From positions 2,418,001 through 2,482,000 of the forward strand of contig NC_059555.1 in NCBI RefSeq assembly GCF_905220415.1: a DNA stretch of 64,000 nucleotides. Direction: 5' to 3'. The notes below the pieces were generated by a model. The model made no database searches. It had not been told where the DNA came from and saw only the letters and a list, made by a program, of their open reading frames with translations. This DNA is from Colias croceus (taxonomy: Eukaryota; Arthropoda; Insecta; Lepidoptera; Pieridae). Shown here one piece after another: positions 12,715 through 25,585 of the stretch. The first letter of the stretch is position 1, and every line of letters begins with the position of its first letter. The position numbers and the translations under genes were made by a program.

Positions 12715-12956
12715 TCCATACTAATATTATAAATGCGAAAGTAACTCTGTCTGTCTGTCTGTTACTCAATCACGCTTTAACTACTGAACCAATTTGCATG
12801 AAATTTGGTATAGAGATATTTCGATACCCGAGAAAGGACATAGGCTACTTTTTACCCCGGGACATAGTATAGGTTTTATCCCGGAAATCCCACGGGAACG
12901 GAAACTATGCGGGTTTTTCTTTAAAAACGCGGGTGAAGCCGCGGCCGGAAAGCTAG
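12715..12956 (+). mobile_element. Full-length Helitron-like element, GCGAAAG subfamily
   Basis: Starts TCCATACTAATATTATAAAT after an A, and ends with a GC-rich hairpin and CTAG followed by T. This is the A|TC...CTAG|T arrangement of Helitrons with no target-site duplication. It is 242 bp with no protein. Lep1-type non-autonomous lepidopteran elements are similar in style; family assignment is from memory. The short frame at 12,794-13,018 crosses it and is not a gene. Confidence 0.8.
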
Positions 12957-15360
12957 TTAATTATATATTATTCTTGAATATTTACCCTAACAATCTATCT
13001 TCTTCCTTTTCCTTTTAACCTAACTAAGTCAATATATTTAGGTAAACTTCTATGACGTCTGGATGAGTCAATTCCATAGTGCATAGATATAATACCAATT
13101 TAATTTTCTTTCATATGTAAAACAAATCATGTCATGTACATGCCAATCAATTAAATCAATATAATTCAGGTATCCCATAAAACAACACAATTTAATTAAC
13201 TGAAAGATATTTTAATTTCACAAAGTAGCATCGATATTAAGCACTGCAATTTTCATTACGCTCACGTAAAAGACTTTAAATGCTCGTCGACATTTTATAG
13301 TTTTCATTCAAGGGCTCAATTGTATAGAAATCGTCATTAAAATTCAATAAAATCGATGAATTAAAATACAAATTAAAATAGCATGCTGAAAAGCTCAAGT
13401 TAATTCAAATTTAAATAAATATTTTTGCATCTAGGTATGCTCCGTAGTTGTAGCTGTGTGTGAGATTTTTTAGGTTTTTTTAGAAGCGTTGTTAGTTAGT
13501 TGTCTTTTTTTTGTGCAAAGAACGTAGCAAACAGACAGTCTGACACATTTACTATTGTTGTTTATATACCTAATTATAAATCTCTGTTACAATAATCTTT
13601 AAGATTGTATTTCATTACATCAACTTTGAATAAATTAGAAAAAATATTGTTCATTTTAGTCAGAAATACGAATAGGTATGGAATTTCGAAACCATATCAC
13701 GTTACGAATTTTTCTTTTAGCCTTGTTATTTTGATTTTATTCTTTTTATGTATAAATATTAAACTGTATATTTCTTCTTATATATTTACGGGTGAAAATT
13801 GAAATACCAAATTGCTCTACATTTCTGTAAACATATGCCCAATTGTTTGTTCATCACATTTTATATGGAGACTTATTGAATAGTAAGTTACTACGTAACT
13901 ATTTTGTCATCTGTGATAAAGTCATTCTTCCAAACAAATCCTAGGTTGTTAAAAAAACACCTTATAACTGAACTGAAATTATAGCATTGACACCGATCCT
14001 TGATAAGTGTACAATGTTTGAATTAAATCTGCCAATCAAAAGTCGTTCAAATTCGAGTCCTAAAGACTCTGGTACAGTCGATTACATACAAACATACAGG
14101 TATTAAGGTGAAGCTAATAAAAACGTATGTTTGAGCTTATAATCTATCGTGTTAGATCACACACACGCGTTCACCAATTATTGGTCTAGGTATAACGTCA
14201 CATATTGCAATGAATATTAAACTACATTTAATACACAAATCCAAGCCAATATTGATTCACGATCACGTTTCCGAATCAGAGATTAAGCCCCATAATACTT
14301 GATGTCCTGTATAACGTAATAATCCCCTAATCTCCTTCGAGCTTGTAATATGTTCTGCTAATCTCTTTGCAATGATTTATAACAAATTGACTAATATCTG
14401 ATGTCTAGGTTAATTCTAAAGACTTGAGATAGCTTAGTTAACTCTTAAAGAAATGAATGGTTTATTTCATTACAATCAATATGCTTTCTTTTGTTCTTAA
14501 ACAATATTGAGATGAAATCTGATTTAATGAACTTCCTCTAATCATATACTATAAATTTATTATTAGGGATATTTTTGTAATAAAATTTCAATTAACATTA
14601 CAGCTGTACCGGGTATCTAAAGAACCTGAGGTTCTTGATATGCGATATGAACAGTTTTTTTGTTAGGTGGTAATTGTTAAAATATATACAATTGACGATT
14701 CGAAAGTGCTTCTAAAAGAAGTCTTATTAAATAAATAAAGTTTGAGTTTAAGATTCAGTTTTAATGAATCTGTGTAACACTAAATTTTTAATTTGCATTA
14801 ATAAAATTGGACTACAAACCGAATAGGTTAGATCCCTGACCATCGAGATTGGGCTCGATGCGTGATAAATTTGGACGCATGTTAGGACGCATGCCCTTGA
14901 CTGGACATAATTGAAACGTGACGGCCTGAGGACGGCAAATTTCACTTAATTTATAATCATCGTTGTTTTTAGACTGTGTAGTGTAGTGTAGATTTTTGTA
15001 CCACTCATCTATTAAATCCTCAAAAGACGGATTGTTTAAAAATCGTCAGTGATAGCTGCTGACACGTAAAGGTATGTTAGCAGTACTGTTTTTATCACTT
15101 GAATGTCTAAAATGGTTTAAAATATTTCCTAATTTACTGGATTTCGAACCGCTTGGATTAGGATAGGTGTCTTTAAATTTAAAAAAAATGTGAGGAGCAG
15201 GAAATTCTAATTATGTACAAATATTACAGCATTTTCCTTCCGAAAAATGCCACCAAACTGAATAATATTTAGTATTGGTTTTATTTATATGCAATTTATT
15301 TATACACGATGAACATAACCAATAACGGTGACTTAAATGCAATGACATATTCAACCCCCG
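12957..15360. other. AT-rich, no supported gene
   Basis: No recognisable coding frame. The frames at 13,605-13,802 (+) and 14,748-14,945 (-) are AT-rich and unlike known proteins. Confidence 0.5.
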
Positions 15361-15475
15361 TACTATGATGTCTTATAGCAGTATTGTATCCAGTGTGGAA
15401 AATTGACAGCGCTATATAAGTCGTCTAGCGCCATCACTTTCCTACACTGGAAAATTACTGCTATAAGACATAGTA
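15361..15475. mobile_element. 115-bp foldback MITE
   Basis: Left end TACTATGATGTCTTATAGCA and right end TGCTATAAGACATAGTA are inverted copies, apart from a 3-nt insertion. The next blocks (CCAGTGTGGAAA and TTTCCTACACTGG) and the centre (GCGCTATATA against TAGCGC) also pair, so nearly the whole element folds into one hairpin. Confidence 0.8.
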
Positions 15476-15745
15476 ACCATGGCTTCCACAATCTTTAGAC
15501 AACAGGAAAAAACGCAACCAATATAAATATGATTACTGAAACAATTTGTCACATCTCTACTCTCTACATAAGGAAAATGGTTCACATTTCTACTACATAC
15601 TTTTATACATACTGATATTATTGTATAAGAAATGAATGATGACGTACCTCTAATTAATTTGTGTAACAGTGTTGAAGAAGCTTGATAAATTACATACTAG
15701 TTGTTGCCTAACTCTTGCTCAAGTTTTATCATTTCATACATTTTA

Positions 15746-15912
15746 TCTATACTAATATTATAATGCTGAAGAGTTTGTATGTTTGAACGCGCTTATTTCG
15801 GTCAGAGCTACTGGTCCGATTTGAAAAATTCTTTCGGTGTTAGATAGCCCATTTATCGAGGAATCTATAGGCTATATAACATCATGACATCATGCTAAGA
15901 GCACACAGCTAG
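15746..15912 (+). mobile_element. Helitron-like element, GCTGAAGAG subfamily
   Basis: Starts TCTATACTAATATTATAA after A and ends CACAGCTAG before T. The middle has GTTTGAACGCGC, ACTGGTCCGATTTGAAAAAT, and TTAGATAGCCCATTTATCGA. 167 bp; the terminal GC hairpin has been lost. Confidence 0.75.
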
Positions 15913-17182
15913 TTATTACTAATTATAATGATCGCCCAGTGAAGATTCAATCTTTCGGTCGCATAAAAAGCAATATAGAACTTTATAGATAGAGCGTGCG
16001 TGTGTGTCAAACGAATGATAGTGTTTTATGTTTAGATTAAGGATTGGTCTCCGCGCACCAATCCATAATCTAAGGTTTTATGTTTATTTTTTTCGACCCA
16101 TAAATGTGACATCAGCGACCTTCATGCCAAGTTTTTGCCTCACGTACCAATATTTGAATTGGTTGAACTTTTATTTTTGAAAAACGTTAATCGTAAAAGC
16201 GAATCACATATTACTGTAAACCTTATGGCATTATGAAGAAGGTAAGACAGACTATGTGCATTTTCCACAGCTTATAAAGAGCCATGCCAAAATACCATGA
16301 ATATTATTTCCATATTTTCACAAGTAAGTACATCGTTTCTTCATATTTAGTAATAATTAAAGTGTGTCCGTTTCTGCAGTTTGCTGTTTTTAATTAATGG
16401 TAGTGAAGGTACAACTAATCAGTCGGCCATTTTGATTTGTTGTTTGCTTCCAGTTAATGAACACTGCAAGCTCTATTTGTAAAATTGGAGAACAATAGTA
16501 GGTACGGTCTGTAATTTAAAATATTTCGTTGTATTATTTGCATATTATATAAATCACATAATTCAAATAAAGCTTCTTATTAAGGGTTTTCATTAGCAAA
16601 CCTAAGAAACTATATCACATAACAAGAATAAGCCCGATTTATGAAAACCTCTAACTGTCACTATTCCATCAATACCGGTCTGGTGAATACGAATAAATAT
16701 TAAATTTTATCAAGTTAACGAGCGTCGCGAACGTGATCTTCAAGTCGACGAAGGCCTGAACAATACCATTCTAACGAGAAGCGGCCCTTGTGACAAAGGA
16801 AGTATTAAATTACTTACAGCTTACTTTTGCTTCGGGCAATAATAGACTTGACAAGCTAGCATCAGGTACTCTTTTCAAGGACTCATTTTTCGTGGATAAT
16901 GTCGATGTTGCTATGAAAAATGAAAATATTCCCCGAAATTCGTTATATGGAATACGCTTTTAGGGATTTCGCTCTAGCACTCTGCACTAGGATATTAAGG
17001 ACTGCAAAGGTTTTAATTTGAAATTTTCATGCCCGTACGCTGAACAGAGTTAAAAGTTAAGAGGAAAAATTGGTACTCCGGGGCAATTACATTGGTTCTT
17101 GTCTTTATAGTCTCTAGTATAAAAAATAAAAGAGGCAGTTACCTATAACGTTAAATTTTAATGTTACTTGAATCAAATATCA
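15913..17182. other. No supported gene; a GC-richer island at 16,720-16,820
   Basis: Mostly AT-rich. The segment 16,720-16,820 is noticeably GC-richer and is open in one + frame (residues VNERRERDLQVDEGLNN, then a stop near 16,841), but it has no recognisable family and no clear splice pair. It could be a conserved non-coding element or an eroded exon. Confidence 0.3.
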
Positions 17183-17368
17183 TCACATAATATAAAACAA
17201 AGTCGCTTTCTCTCTCCCTATGTCCCTTTTTATGCTTAAATCTTTAAAACTACGCAACGGATTTTGATGCGGTTTTTTTTAATAGATAGAGTGATTCAAG
17301 AGGAATGTTTTTGTATATAATTTATTAGGTTTTAGACAAAGCGGGCGAAGCCGTGGTCAGTAAGCTAG
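17183..17368 (+). mobile_element. Helitron-like element, AAAGTCGC subfamily
   Basis: Starts TCACATAATATAAAACAAAG after A. The core has CTACGCAACGGATTTTGATG, and the 3' end has GCGGGCGAAGCC then TAAGCTAG followed by T. A different 5' sequence is joined to the same type of 3' end as the other subfamilies here. Confidence 0.75.
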
Positions 17369-18439
17369 TTAAGTATATATAAAATGTACACAAAGTAACC
17401 ACATACTCTATCAAACTATCAGCATCAAAATACCTATAAAATGTTATGATTCAATCTACGCTTATTTAAGCAGCGAACTTTTCATTTTATACTCGATGAA
17501 AACATAATTTATAATTATTGCAATCCCAATGTATTATGTTTTCGAACTTCAAACAAATATCATTTTCGCTACATTTATTTGCTATATGCAAAATTCTGCA
17601 TTAAATATGCATGTAGAAAATTTTCAAGGGATTTCAAATTACCATACTTATTGTTAGTTTAATTCTCTTTTCATTCAGTAACTAGGTTCCTTTGACGTTC
17701 AAATTGCGTTTATTTTATTAACGTGCTAAATTAATTTGTAAATTATTCAAATACAATGGTAACAAAATGGCGTACTTCTGAATAAGTTAACTGTGAAACT
17801 TTTTACACTGTAATAATATGGATTTAATATATTCAACACGTTGTGTATTCTCTCTGAATTAAATAAAACTTCATTAATATTTTGTTTTGTTAAAATCAAT
17901 TTTAATTTTTTTTTAACAAAATATTATTTACTTTAGTATTTTACTGTTTTCTTGTTAATTTTTTTTATAAGGGTCTGATCTCAAAGTATTTCACACTGCA
18001 GTATGATGGCAGTCAAGCTTCTGAAATAAGTAGTGATAAAAATCTTAAAATTGAAGCATTCCTTTAATTATAAATTTCAGGAACAAGCGAATATAAACCT
18101 AATTTATAATACAGTAAGTCAGCTTTTGCAACATAACTAAATGCACTTCCACTAAACTAGATTAACCATTAAGGGTTGAATCTCTGTAATTTGATTCATG
18201 AAGATAATAAAAATCTATTGTCGACATTTTTTAATGAAGCGGCTAATATGTATAAATGTAAATTTCTGCCAATATGAGGTCTTTTTTAATACAAAGGCAC
18301 TCATGTAGAGCAGTATTAAAGCACAAAATTATAAGACTATAAGTATAAAATTATTATATAGGAATTTTTAATTTAATAACTGTCGTTCAAATAAGGAGAA
18401 ATATATTTAAAAACAGTAATTAAACAGAAATAAATACTA
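17369..18439. other. AT-rich, no gene seen
   Basis: Long A/T runs and no recognisable coding or RNA gene. Confidence 0.5.
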
Positions 18440-18663
18440 TCCTACCTGAGTTATAAATGCGAAAGTTTGGAGGATGAATGGATGTAGGTATGTACGCTTG
18501 TTAGTCTCACGTAAAAACTGCTAGATGGATATGGATGAAATTTTACAGTAATATAGGTTATACGGCCAGAATCCTGTAAAATGTAAAATGTATATTACTG
18601 TAAAATTTCATAAACACATGAGAATGATGAATTCTTGATGTTCAAACCACGCGGAATAGCTAG
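18440..18663 (+). mobile_element. Diverged Helitron-like element, GCGAAAG subfamily
   Basis: Starts TCCTACCTGAGTTATAAATG after A, contains GCGAAAGTTTGGAGGATG, and ends AAACCACGCGGAATAGCTAG followed by T. An internal stretch (TTTTACAGTAATATA and its inverse) forms a local inverted repeat. Confidence 0.65.
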
Positions 18664-20710
18664 TGAGTAGATAAATATAAGTATGTGAAATTACCTCCCT
18701 CGAAATAATGTCATGTTGGTAGGTAACAAAACAGATAAAATAAAAAGTTTTTTGCTGACAATCACCTTGATATTCTATATAAAAATTCTGCTTGTTATCC
18801 TGACGTATCCTTCATCATTTGATTGATATTCCCTTGAGCAAATGTTTAGTTATTCGATATTATTTATATTTATATAGGCTGTAAACCTACTGTTGAAATA
18901 AGCTTTTATATAATAACCTAATGAATATATTCCAATCGGTTTTTTTTTTTACTTTCGTATTTATCAGGCGAAGATTTTTAAGAAAATAATAAAAGTTTGT
19001 ACAACAATTAGAAATAGAATTGAATAATAACAATCAAGCTTGCTATTGGCAAAAATAAGATATCGCAGCCGCTAAAATGTTCATAGTTTTAGAATATAAA
19101 CATAAATCATTAATGTAGGTACATAATAATTAGATAGATATGGGAAACTTTTCGAAATTTTAAAGCATTTGAATGCTATAAATAAAATATATAAAATCTT
19201 CACTAACCACTCTTAGCACAAGAAAATATCAAATATTAAATCGGTCAGAATTAATCCGTACCGTACCTACGTGTTAGTTTGGTGCGAAACGAGGTTCGAT
19301 CAACCGCAAACCACCTGCAGGTGATTACATTTAATTTCATTGCAACATTCAACTAATGATATTTGATTAATTATGATCGAGTGTTATATTTATTGACATA
19401 AAATAAGTAAGTAAGTATGGCTATGAAAGTTGAAATGGTAATCTACGTATAGATGTTTCTTAAGTAATAATTATTCAGAATAGCTGAATGCTTATTTTTA
19501 AACATTTGTAAGTAGGTAATAGGTACATATCGATCAGTGTGTTAAAATATATTATGAAATATCTGTATTTAATATCAGAAACGACTTGTTTTTTTTTTAA
19601 TATTAATAATTATAAGAAAAGTAAAAACTCTACATATTTCGTGTTTAGTAGTGTTGTTTGGTGTAGTTTTGGCTTATGGTGAGCGGAACATAAGTGATGT
19701 AGGCTGTGTCGTCTCCATATCTATATCTCAATGTTAAAAGAGCACATTTTCACCCGTTTTCACAAGTAACACAATTTAAAGTTAACTTTAAATTGTGTTG
19801 TTTTAGTTGTGTTTCTGTCTACAATTTAATATTGAATACCGTATCACTTCCGCATTTCGCCAGTTAATTTCATATCAAAGCTGAAGCGGAAGACCGTGGC
19901 ATATAAGTATTGATTTAGCATATATGGTGAAACTGATTTAATTTGTAACTCGCGGATAGGAAATGTCGAAAATATTGTTAGAGCTAAATAAGATAAAAAT
20001 GACTCTAACATCATTTTATAACGTACTCCTAAACACTGAAAATAAAGCCTTTTCTGACCAGACAAAATACGAGTTGTCTTTTTTTCGCATTTTTGTTATA
20101 ATTAGACATAGACACGACTAAAGACACAAATAAAACGATGAAATTCCTTCAATTTGTATTGTAAAAAACAGCACAATTCTATCCCAACCATATACTCGAT
20201 CGATTTAATCATTGACAAATAGTGTGACAAAACTCGACTGTTTTTAATATATAGATCCACCAATACAATACAAGATATAGAGAGGCGCAGGGACTAAAAG
20301 CGAGTCTTGGTCTCCGACAATAAGAGCCTCCGTTTAACATCTATCTGTCATTAATACAATTCAATATATTAATTAATCTGAGTGTCGATTGCAGTGTAAC
20401 CTCTATTTGACCTTAGTTTTACCCTTAGCATTCTGTAACATATGACTGTCCTTATACCCTTTCTATCAGATGTGAGCTCGTGATTTATAGCCTTCATAAC
20501 CGCAATATAGATTTCCTAGCTTTTTCCTAACTTATTAAATATTTGTTTGGAATGTTAATATCTTCCAGTTCCAGGGAAAAAAGTGTTTGGTATATTAGAT
20601 CTAGATCTAGCCATTGTGTTTGGACAATTATGTGAATAAATATTTCCTATTGTATTCGTAAATATACCTATAATTAGATAGGTGCTACTTTTTAAGCTAA
20701 TGCATAATAG
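18664..20710. other. AT-rich, no supported gene; hairpin at 19,768-19,800
   Basis: Two kilobases without a recognisable gene. ACACAATTTAAAGTTAACTT followed by its complement gives a strong ~32-bp hairpin at 19,768-19,800. The minus frame 19,844-20,065 has no known family. Confidence 0.45.
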
Positions 20711-20866
20711 CTTCTACCGCGGGCCTTGAGCGCGGGGAACGAATCGAGAAATTCCGTAACGAAAAAACCTCACGCTCCCCACTCCGACTGGCTCGGAGGT
20801 GTGGCTTGAAGGCATAGCATGCAATAACTTTACCGCGGCAGTCCCCGAGTGCCATACTTTTTTTTT
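20711..20866 (+). repeat. 156-bp dispersed GC-rich repeat, copy 1, T-run terminated
   Basis: Closely matches 42,069-42,224 over exactly 156 bp. Landmarks: CGCGGGCCTTGAGCGCG, AAAAAACCTCACGCTCC, GTGTGGCTTGAAGGCATAGC, and TACCGCGGCAGTCCCCGAGT followed by a run of T. Internal hairpins are visible (CGCG..CGCG; CTCCGA..TCGGAG). The + strand ends in nine T residues, as an RNA polymerase III transcript would. No clear tRNA-type A and B boxes. It could be a SINE-like or small-RNA-derived element. Confidence 0.7.
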
Positions 20867-21024
20867 ATTATTTTATCATTCGATCATTATGTGTTTGTCA
20901 TTTACCAAATTCAACAAGGAGTTCAGTGTTATGTTTTAATGTGTAAAAAATATTTACTTATAATTTAAGCTACTGAATGAATTAATATTCCACTATTTTC
21001 ACAGTCAGTAACAATTTAGCTCTT

Positions 21025-21722
21025 AAGCCTGATTCCCACGACATGTTTGCTTCACAAACCCGACCGCGCCACACCATACCACATGCCATGGGAATCGGCG
21101 CGCTTGTGGTTGTTTGACGATGTTTGCCGACGCATGTGCTATCCATCGGAAGTCGGTAAGATCAAAGGTGCGCGCTTGGCGCGGTGCGACGGCGTTGGTC
21201 GACGTCCGTCGGGGCTTGCCGTCTGTAGCGCGTCATTGTTCGGAACCGTACGATAATTATTATTATCGTACAAATACGTCATCTCTTCAACGAGCTGTAA
21301 TATTTTTATTTATACATAGTTATGTATTATGTATCATATATGATATGTATATATGTAAGTATATATGTGTATGTATGTGTATTTATAGCATGTATTTATA
21401 GATATTGTTTTTACTTATTTATTTATTATTAGGTATCTATTTTTATATATATACGTATATAATATGTATATGTACATATTTTTTTTTTCTCCTTTTAAAT
21501 CAAACACCACCCATCTAATTTTAATTAACTTAACGTATCACTTAACATCTTGTAATGACCCACAGATTAGGTATTAGTAGGAATGACCGTCCACCGTGCT
21601 CGCCAGTGCTTGCCATACGCAGACATGCCGTGGGAACGCTCAGTTCAAATCGCGACGGACGGCGACATGCGCTTGTCGTCTGCCGATGCTTGTGAAGCAG
21701 ACATGCCGTGGGAACCCACCTA
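21025..21722. mobile_element. MITE-like element with TTCCCACGRCATG terminal inverted repeats
   Basis: The left TIR at about 21,033-21,058 (TTCCCACGACATGT then GCTTCACAA) is inverted at 21,690-21,714. The CATGCCGTGGGAAC motif also recurs internally (21,079 with variation; about 21,624). GC-rich ends with CG-rich subterminal repeats surround an AT microsatellite core. The overlapping frames at 21,047, 21,114 and 21,542 are by-products of the GC-rich ends. Confidence 0.7.
21300..21480. repeat. TA/TG-rich microsatellite
   Basis: Imperfect alternating purine-pyrimidine runs (TATATG, TATGTG, TATATA) in the middle of the inverted-repeat element. Confidence 0.7.
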
Positions 21723-23058
21723 GGTATACATGACATAGAAAAATACATACAAAATCAGGTTCTTAACTATAACGCTGTCAATTTGCAGAGTATCCCGGTA
21801 ATGATGTTAGCAGAGCGCCGATGCATGCAGACAACGGGCGAATTTAATTTTGCCGTGTTACCTACGATGTACGGTAGTAGTTACTTTAAATAAATAGTCC
21901 AGGAAATAAACCTTGTTACTTGTTACGCTGCTAACGAGACGAAAATAACGTTTTTAACGGTGTTTCACGATACTTTTGTCATTTTATTGATGTGTAATAT
22001 GATTTTGATAATAGCTTAAACTAATTCATAAATTGATTAAATTATACACCTGAAATTCATAGAAATATGTAACTACATATTAATCAACCATGACACACTA
22101 AAATGCTCGAAAGTTTTTGATTGAGAACTGGCTTAATGAAATAACTCCAGTAAAGTTACACACTGCACAATTTCATAAATCAAAAGAGGCAAACATAAGG
22201 CTTGTGTGACTTTGAACTTAATTAGAGGATTCTTAATTAAATTTGTCAAGTCAAGCGTTAGAGATACTCTTGTTTTACTTTCAACCGTCTCTATTGTTAT
22301 GTAACTGTCATTTTAATTTTTATTAAAAAGTTCTCACGTATTAAGTATACCTACGCAAAGTATACGTATGCGGTATGGGATGGGTTGTATATACTGGCTG
22401 TTTTTTTTTTGTTTTAAAAAGTTTCATGATTAAAAAATGTAATTCTAAATTTAAATTTCCCACCAAATTTTCTTAACAGCCATGCATTTTCTACTCAAAA
22501 AGAAGAGAATCTGTGGTGAAAATGGAGGGAAATAATTAATGTAAACATATATAATAGATATAACGATATAAATATAAGAAAGTTAGTAAATATAAATAAT
22601 ACGTTCAATATAAAACGAAAATGTTTATCCACGATCGTTTTGAAAGGATAACTTTCGCTTACAAACTGCAGTCTTACGACACCAAAAGCTTTGTAGGTTG
22701 TTATTGTATCATGATAGATAAATTGGAAGCTGAGCCAATGTGTTGTCACCTCAGAGCAATAAACCTATAGAGTACTTGTATCGAGCGTATACAATTTACA
22801 TATATTTGTTTCTCTCTATCTAAAGAAAACGTCGTATGAAAGAATGAGACAGCTATAGACAACAAGCTACGTTTCAACATAGTCATAGCACCATTTTTAC
22901 TATAGGTACGTATTTAGATAGATAGAAGGTGATAGTGATGGATGTGCTTCAATCGATAAAATCGTGAATGTATTTTGCATATTTACGGTTTCGTGAAATA
23001 ATAAATAATAAAAAACAAAACTAATAATTAATTTCAGTTGAATACATTATTTGTTTAA
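21723..23058. other. AT-rich, no supported gene
   Basis: No recognisable coding exon. The minus frame at 22,495-22,749 is hydrophobic and AT-rich and matches nothing I know. Confidence 0.45.
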
Positions 23059-23235
23059 TCCTACGTATATACTTAATAAATGCGAAATTATGCGAGAATG
23101 GATGTTACTCTTTCACTGCGGAACCGATTACAATGAAATTTTGTACATACTCACATAGGATAGGTTTTATCCCGGAAATCCCACGTGAACGGGAACTGTG
23201 CAGGATTTTCTTTAAAAACGCGGGTGCAAAGCTAG
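23059..23235 (+). mobile_element. Helitron-like element, GCGAAAG subfamily, partly deleted
   Basis: Starts TCCTACGTATATACTTAATA after A, carries ATCCCGGAAATCCCACG, and ends GGTGCAAAGCTAG followed by T. The terminal hairpin is shortened. Confidence 0.7.
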
Positions 23236-23411
23236 TATATTATAAAAGAAATTTTAAAACTTGAAATGTAACTAATTTAAAATAAAGATGGAAATGATGA
23301 TAAAGATAAAGGAGTGAGGAGAAAGGCACAGTCAGCATGAAGGAATCATGCAGCATTTTAATTTTAACAAGTTAATAAAAGGACAGTCTTAATGAAAACA
23401 TTTTCCTAACA

Positions 23412-23567
23412 TCCTACTAATAAAGCGAAAGTTTGTGAGGATGGATGTTTGTTACTCTTTCACGCGAATACTACTAAACCGATTACAATGAAATTTGGAA
23501 AAATTACTTTTGATCCCGTAAATCCAACAGGAATGGGAACTATGCGGGCTTTTCTTTAAAAACGCAT
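23412..23567 (+). mobile_element. 3'-truncated Helitron-like element, GCGAAAG subfamily
   Basis: Starts TCCTACTAATAAAGCGAAAG, with ACCGATTACAATGAAATTTG and GGGAACTATGCGGGC. It stops in AAAAACGCATG without the CTAG end. Confidence 0.65.
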
Positions 23568-23714
23568 GTATATTAAGTATGTATTTCAATAATAGTTTCT
23601 CATCTATGAGAAATGTCATTTAATCAACCGTTTAATTTTCACATAGTTGACAATTAAAGTAACTTAGGTGTAAAAAATTTCAAAATAAAAATTCACTTTC
23701 TTTAATCAAATGTA

Positions 23715-24575
23715 TTTATTATATACAGAAACAAAAAAAAAACGTAAGCGTAAGATTGCACAATTCTTCTAGAGTATCCATCTTGATAACTCGCAGGCTC
23801 GAAATGCAGTGAACACAATATAGCAAATTGTGGCGGCGTCCAATCTACTCATGTCTCATGTTTTATACCCATTTTTTATTTAGCTCTGGAAATCTAAAAC
23901 AAAATTAATTTATTAATAAGCTAAAAGAGACATTAATAAACAACAAACTAAAACTAAAACACATAAGTCAAATAAAACAATCACGTGGTATTTTTTATTT
24001 TCCTGCGGTAAAAAATTTACATCTATTATTTGCAACAACAACTACATATAAATCTGATATAAGAAACAAAATAAATAAATCAACGTTAATATGAAATAGA
24101 TTTTTTGTCATAAATCGATAATATACGCTAGATGTGTTACAACACTACGGTGGTAAACAAAATGCCAAACGTGATATTATTGTGACATTTTTTAAAAATT
24201 ATTTCATTATTTTGTATTCCACAACCCCATAAAGTGGGTAAATGTTACAGTTACAACATAAAATTACAAAAAAGCGCTTGATAAAACCTTCAAATAGGTT
24301 TAAAACATAAATATTTATCAATTTGCTGAAAATCACTTACCGATGGAAAGATATTTTTACATTGTTTTTATCCAAAACTCCCATTCGACTAGTGATAGCC
24401 GGTAGCTAAACATACAATAGTCATTTTAGCACACTGACAAATAAAAAGAAACACTGTACACTTTATATTTTCTAAATATTTCGTTAAAAACACTTGACAC
24501 ACTGAGCCCACCAGCTGGTTGGAAAACAAACTGACTGCCGGCGCGCTACGTTTGAAGACAATGCAGATACTCTAT
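23715..24575 (-). ncRNA. Possible two-exon transcript of unknown function
   Basis: On the minus strand, a segment from about 24,575 to 24,341 ends with a good donor (CATCG|GTAAGT). An acceptor (TTTCCAG|AGC) lies at 23,886, giving an intron of about 455 bp. The second segment runs to an AATAAA at 23,720-23,715. Open frames across the junction are tiny: ATG at 24,384 gives about 17 codons before a stop, so no protein is supported. This could be a non-coding RNA, a 5' non-coding exon pair, or coincidence. The segment is GC-richer than its surroundings. Confidence 0.22.
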
Positions 24576-24933
24576 CGCTATCTCAATCTGGCTTATGCTG
24601 TTATTGACTAAGAGTAAGTAGATTAGAAAATATGTATTTTGTTCTGTCTCAATATAAGAACTCTATAGGTTTATTGCTCTGAGCTTCAAGATAATTTAAA
24701 CGAATCTATTTGGAATTATTCATTTACGATGCGTACTGACTGCCTTGCATTGTATGGTAGTGGTATTTATAAAAAAATATTATTAGGTATTTCGGTTTAG
24801 GTTTTTTTATGGTTTCGTAAAATGGTACGTATTTTTTCCTGTTTTCATAGATTCATTCATAGAATTATACGGAACTCTTCGTGCGCGAATCTGACTTCCA
24901 CCTGGTTGATCATTTTACAAATCAATAATCGTA

Positions 24934-25147
24934 TCCTACTAATATTATAGAAGCAAAAATATTTAAGAATGGACATTTGATACTCTTTCACGTAAAAACC
25001 TCTGAATGAGTTTTTATGAAACTACAATTAAATTTTGATTTATAGTTTAAACATCAGAATAACATATAGGCTACAATTTACTGCGGGAAAATAACTCATT
25101 CCCACGGGAAAAAATTGTTTGTTTGTTCCCAGAGAACACGCGGGGCA
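24934..25147 (+). mobile_element. Diverged Helitron-like element
   Basis: Starts TCCTACTAATATTATAGAAG after A and keeps ACTCTTTCACGTAAAAACC and the GAACACGCGGGGC end block, but has lost CTAG. Confidence 0.5.
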
Positions 25148-25377
25148 ATAAATTTCTTTTTTACTATTTATTAATATTTTAATGATTTCTAATTCACCAG
25201 ACTGGTCACTAAAACAAATTGAAATGGCTACATGTCATTTCAAACTGTCGAACTGACATATATCTGTCCTCTTTTTTCGCATGACATTTTGCCTTATGCT
25301 AAAAAGGCCAAACTAGTGCTTTATTGTTCAATTAATTGTTACTTCTCCAGGCCAAGCCTCTATAGCGGTGAGTCGGT

Positions 25378-25490
25378 GACATCGCATAATCTATGACTGT
25401 CTAGCCGTCATTCGCGCGCCCCGCGCCGCCGCGCTTGGCGCACAGATTTTGTTCGTGGTGTCTGCTCCATATTATGTATCTCAATGCTAT
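25378..25490. repeat. 110-bp GC-rich segment, copy A
   Basis: Nearly identical to 29,613-29,723 (GACATCGCATAATCTATGAC through CGCGCGCCCCGCGCCGCC to TCTGCTCCATATTA). The boundaries are sharp on the left. It is non-coding. Its meaning is discussed with copy B. Confidence 0.8.
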
Positions 25491-25585
25491 TTTTATTTGT
25501 TTTACATTACGTAAGTTCAATAAAAGTGCACACAGAAGCTGTTCGAAATAGTACAATCATGACTCGCACTAAATAGTAAATATAT

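Noticed and set aside
21047..21401. Two overlapping + frames (69 and 95 codons)
   Set aside because: They arise from GC-rich, repeat-bearing ends of an inverted-repeat element and an adjacent microsatellite.
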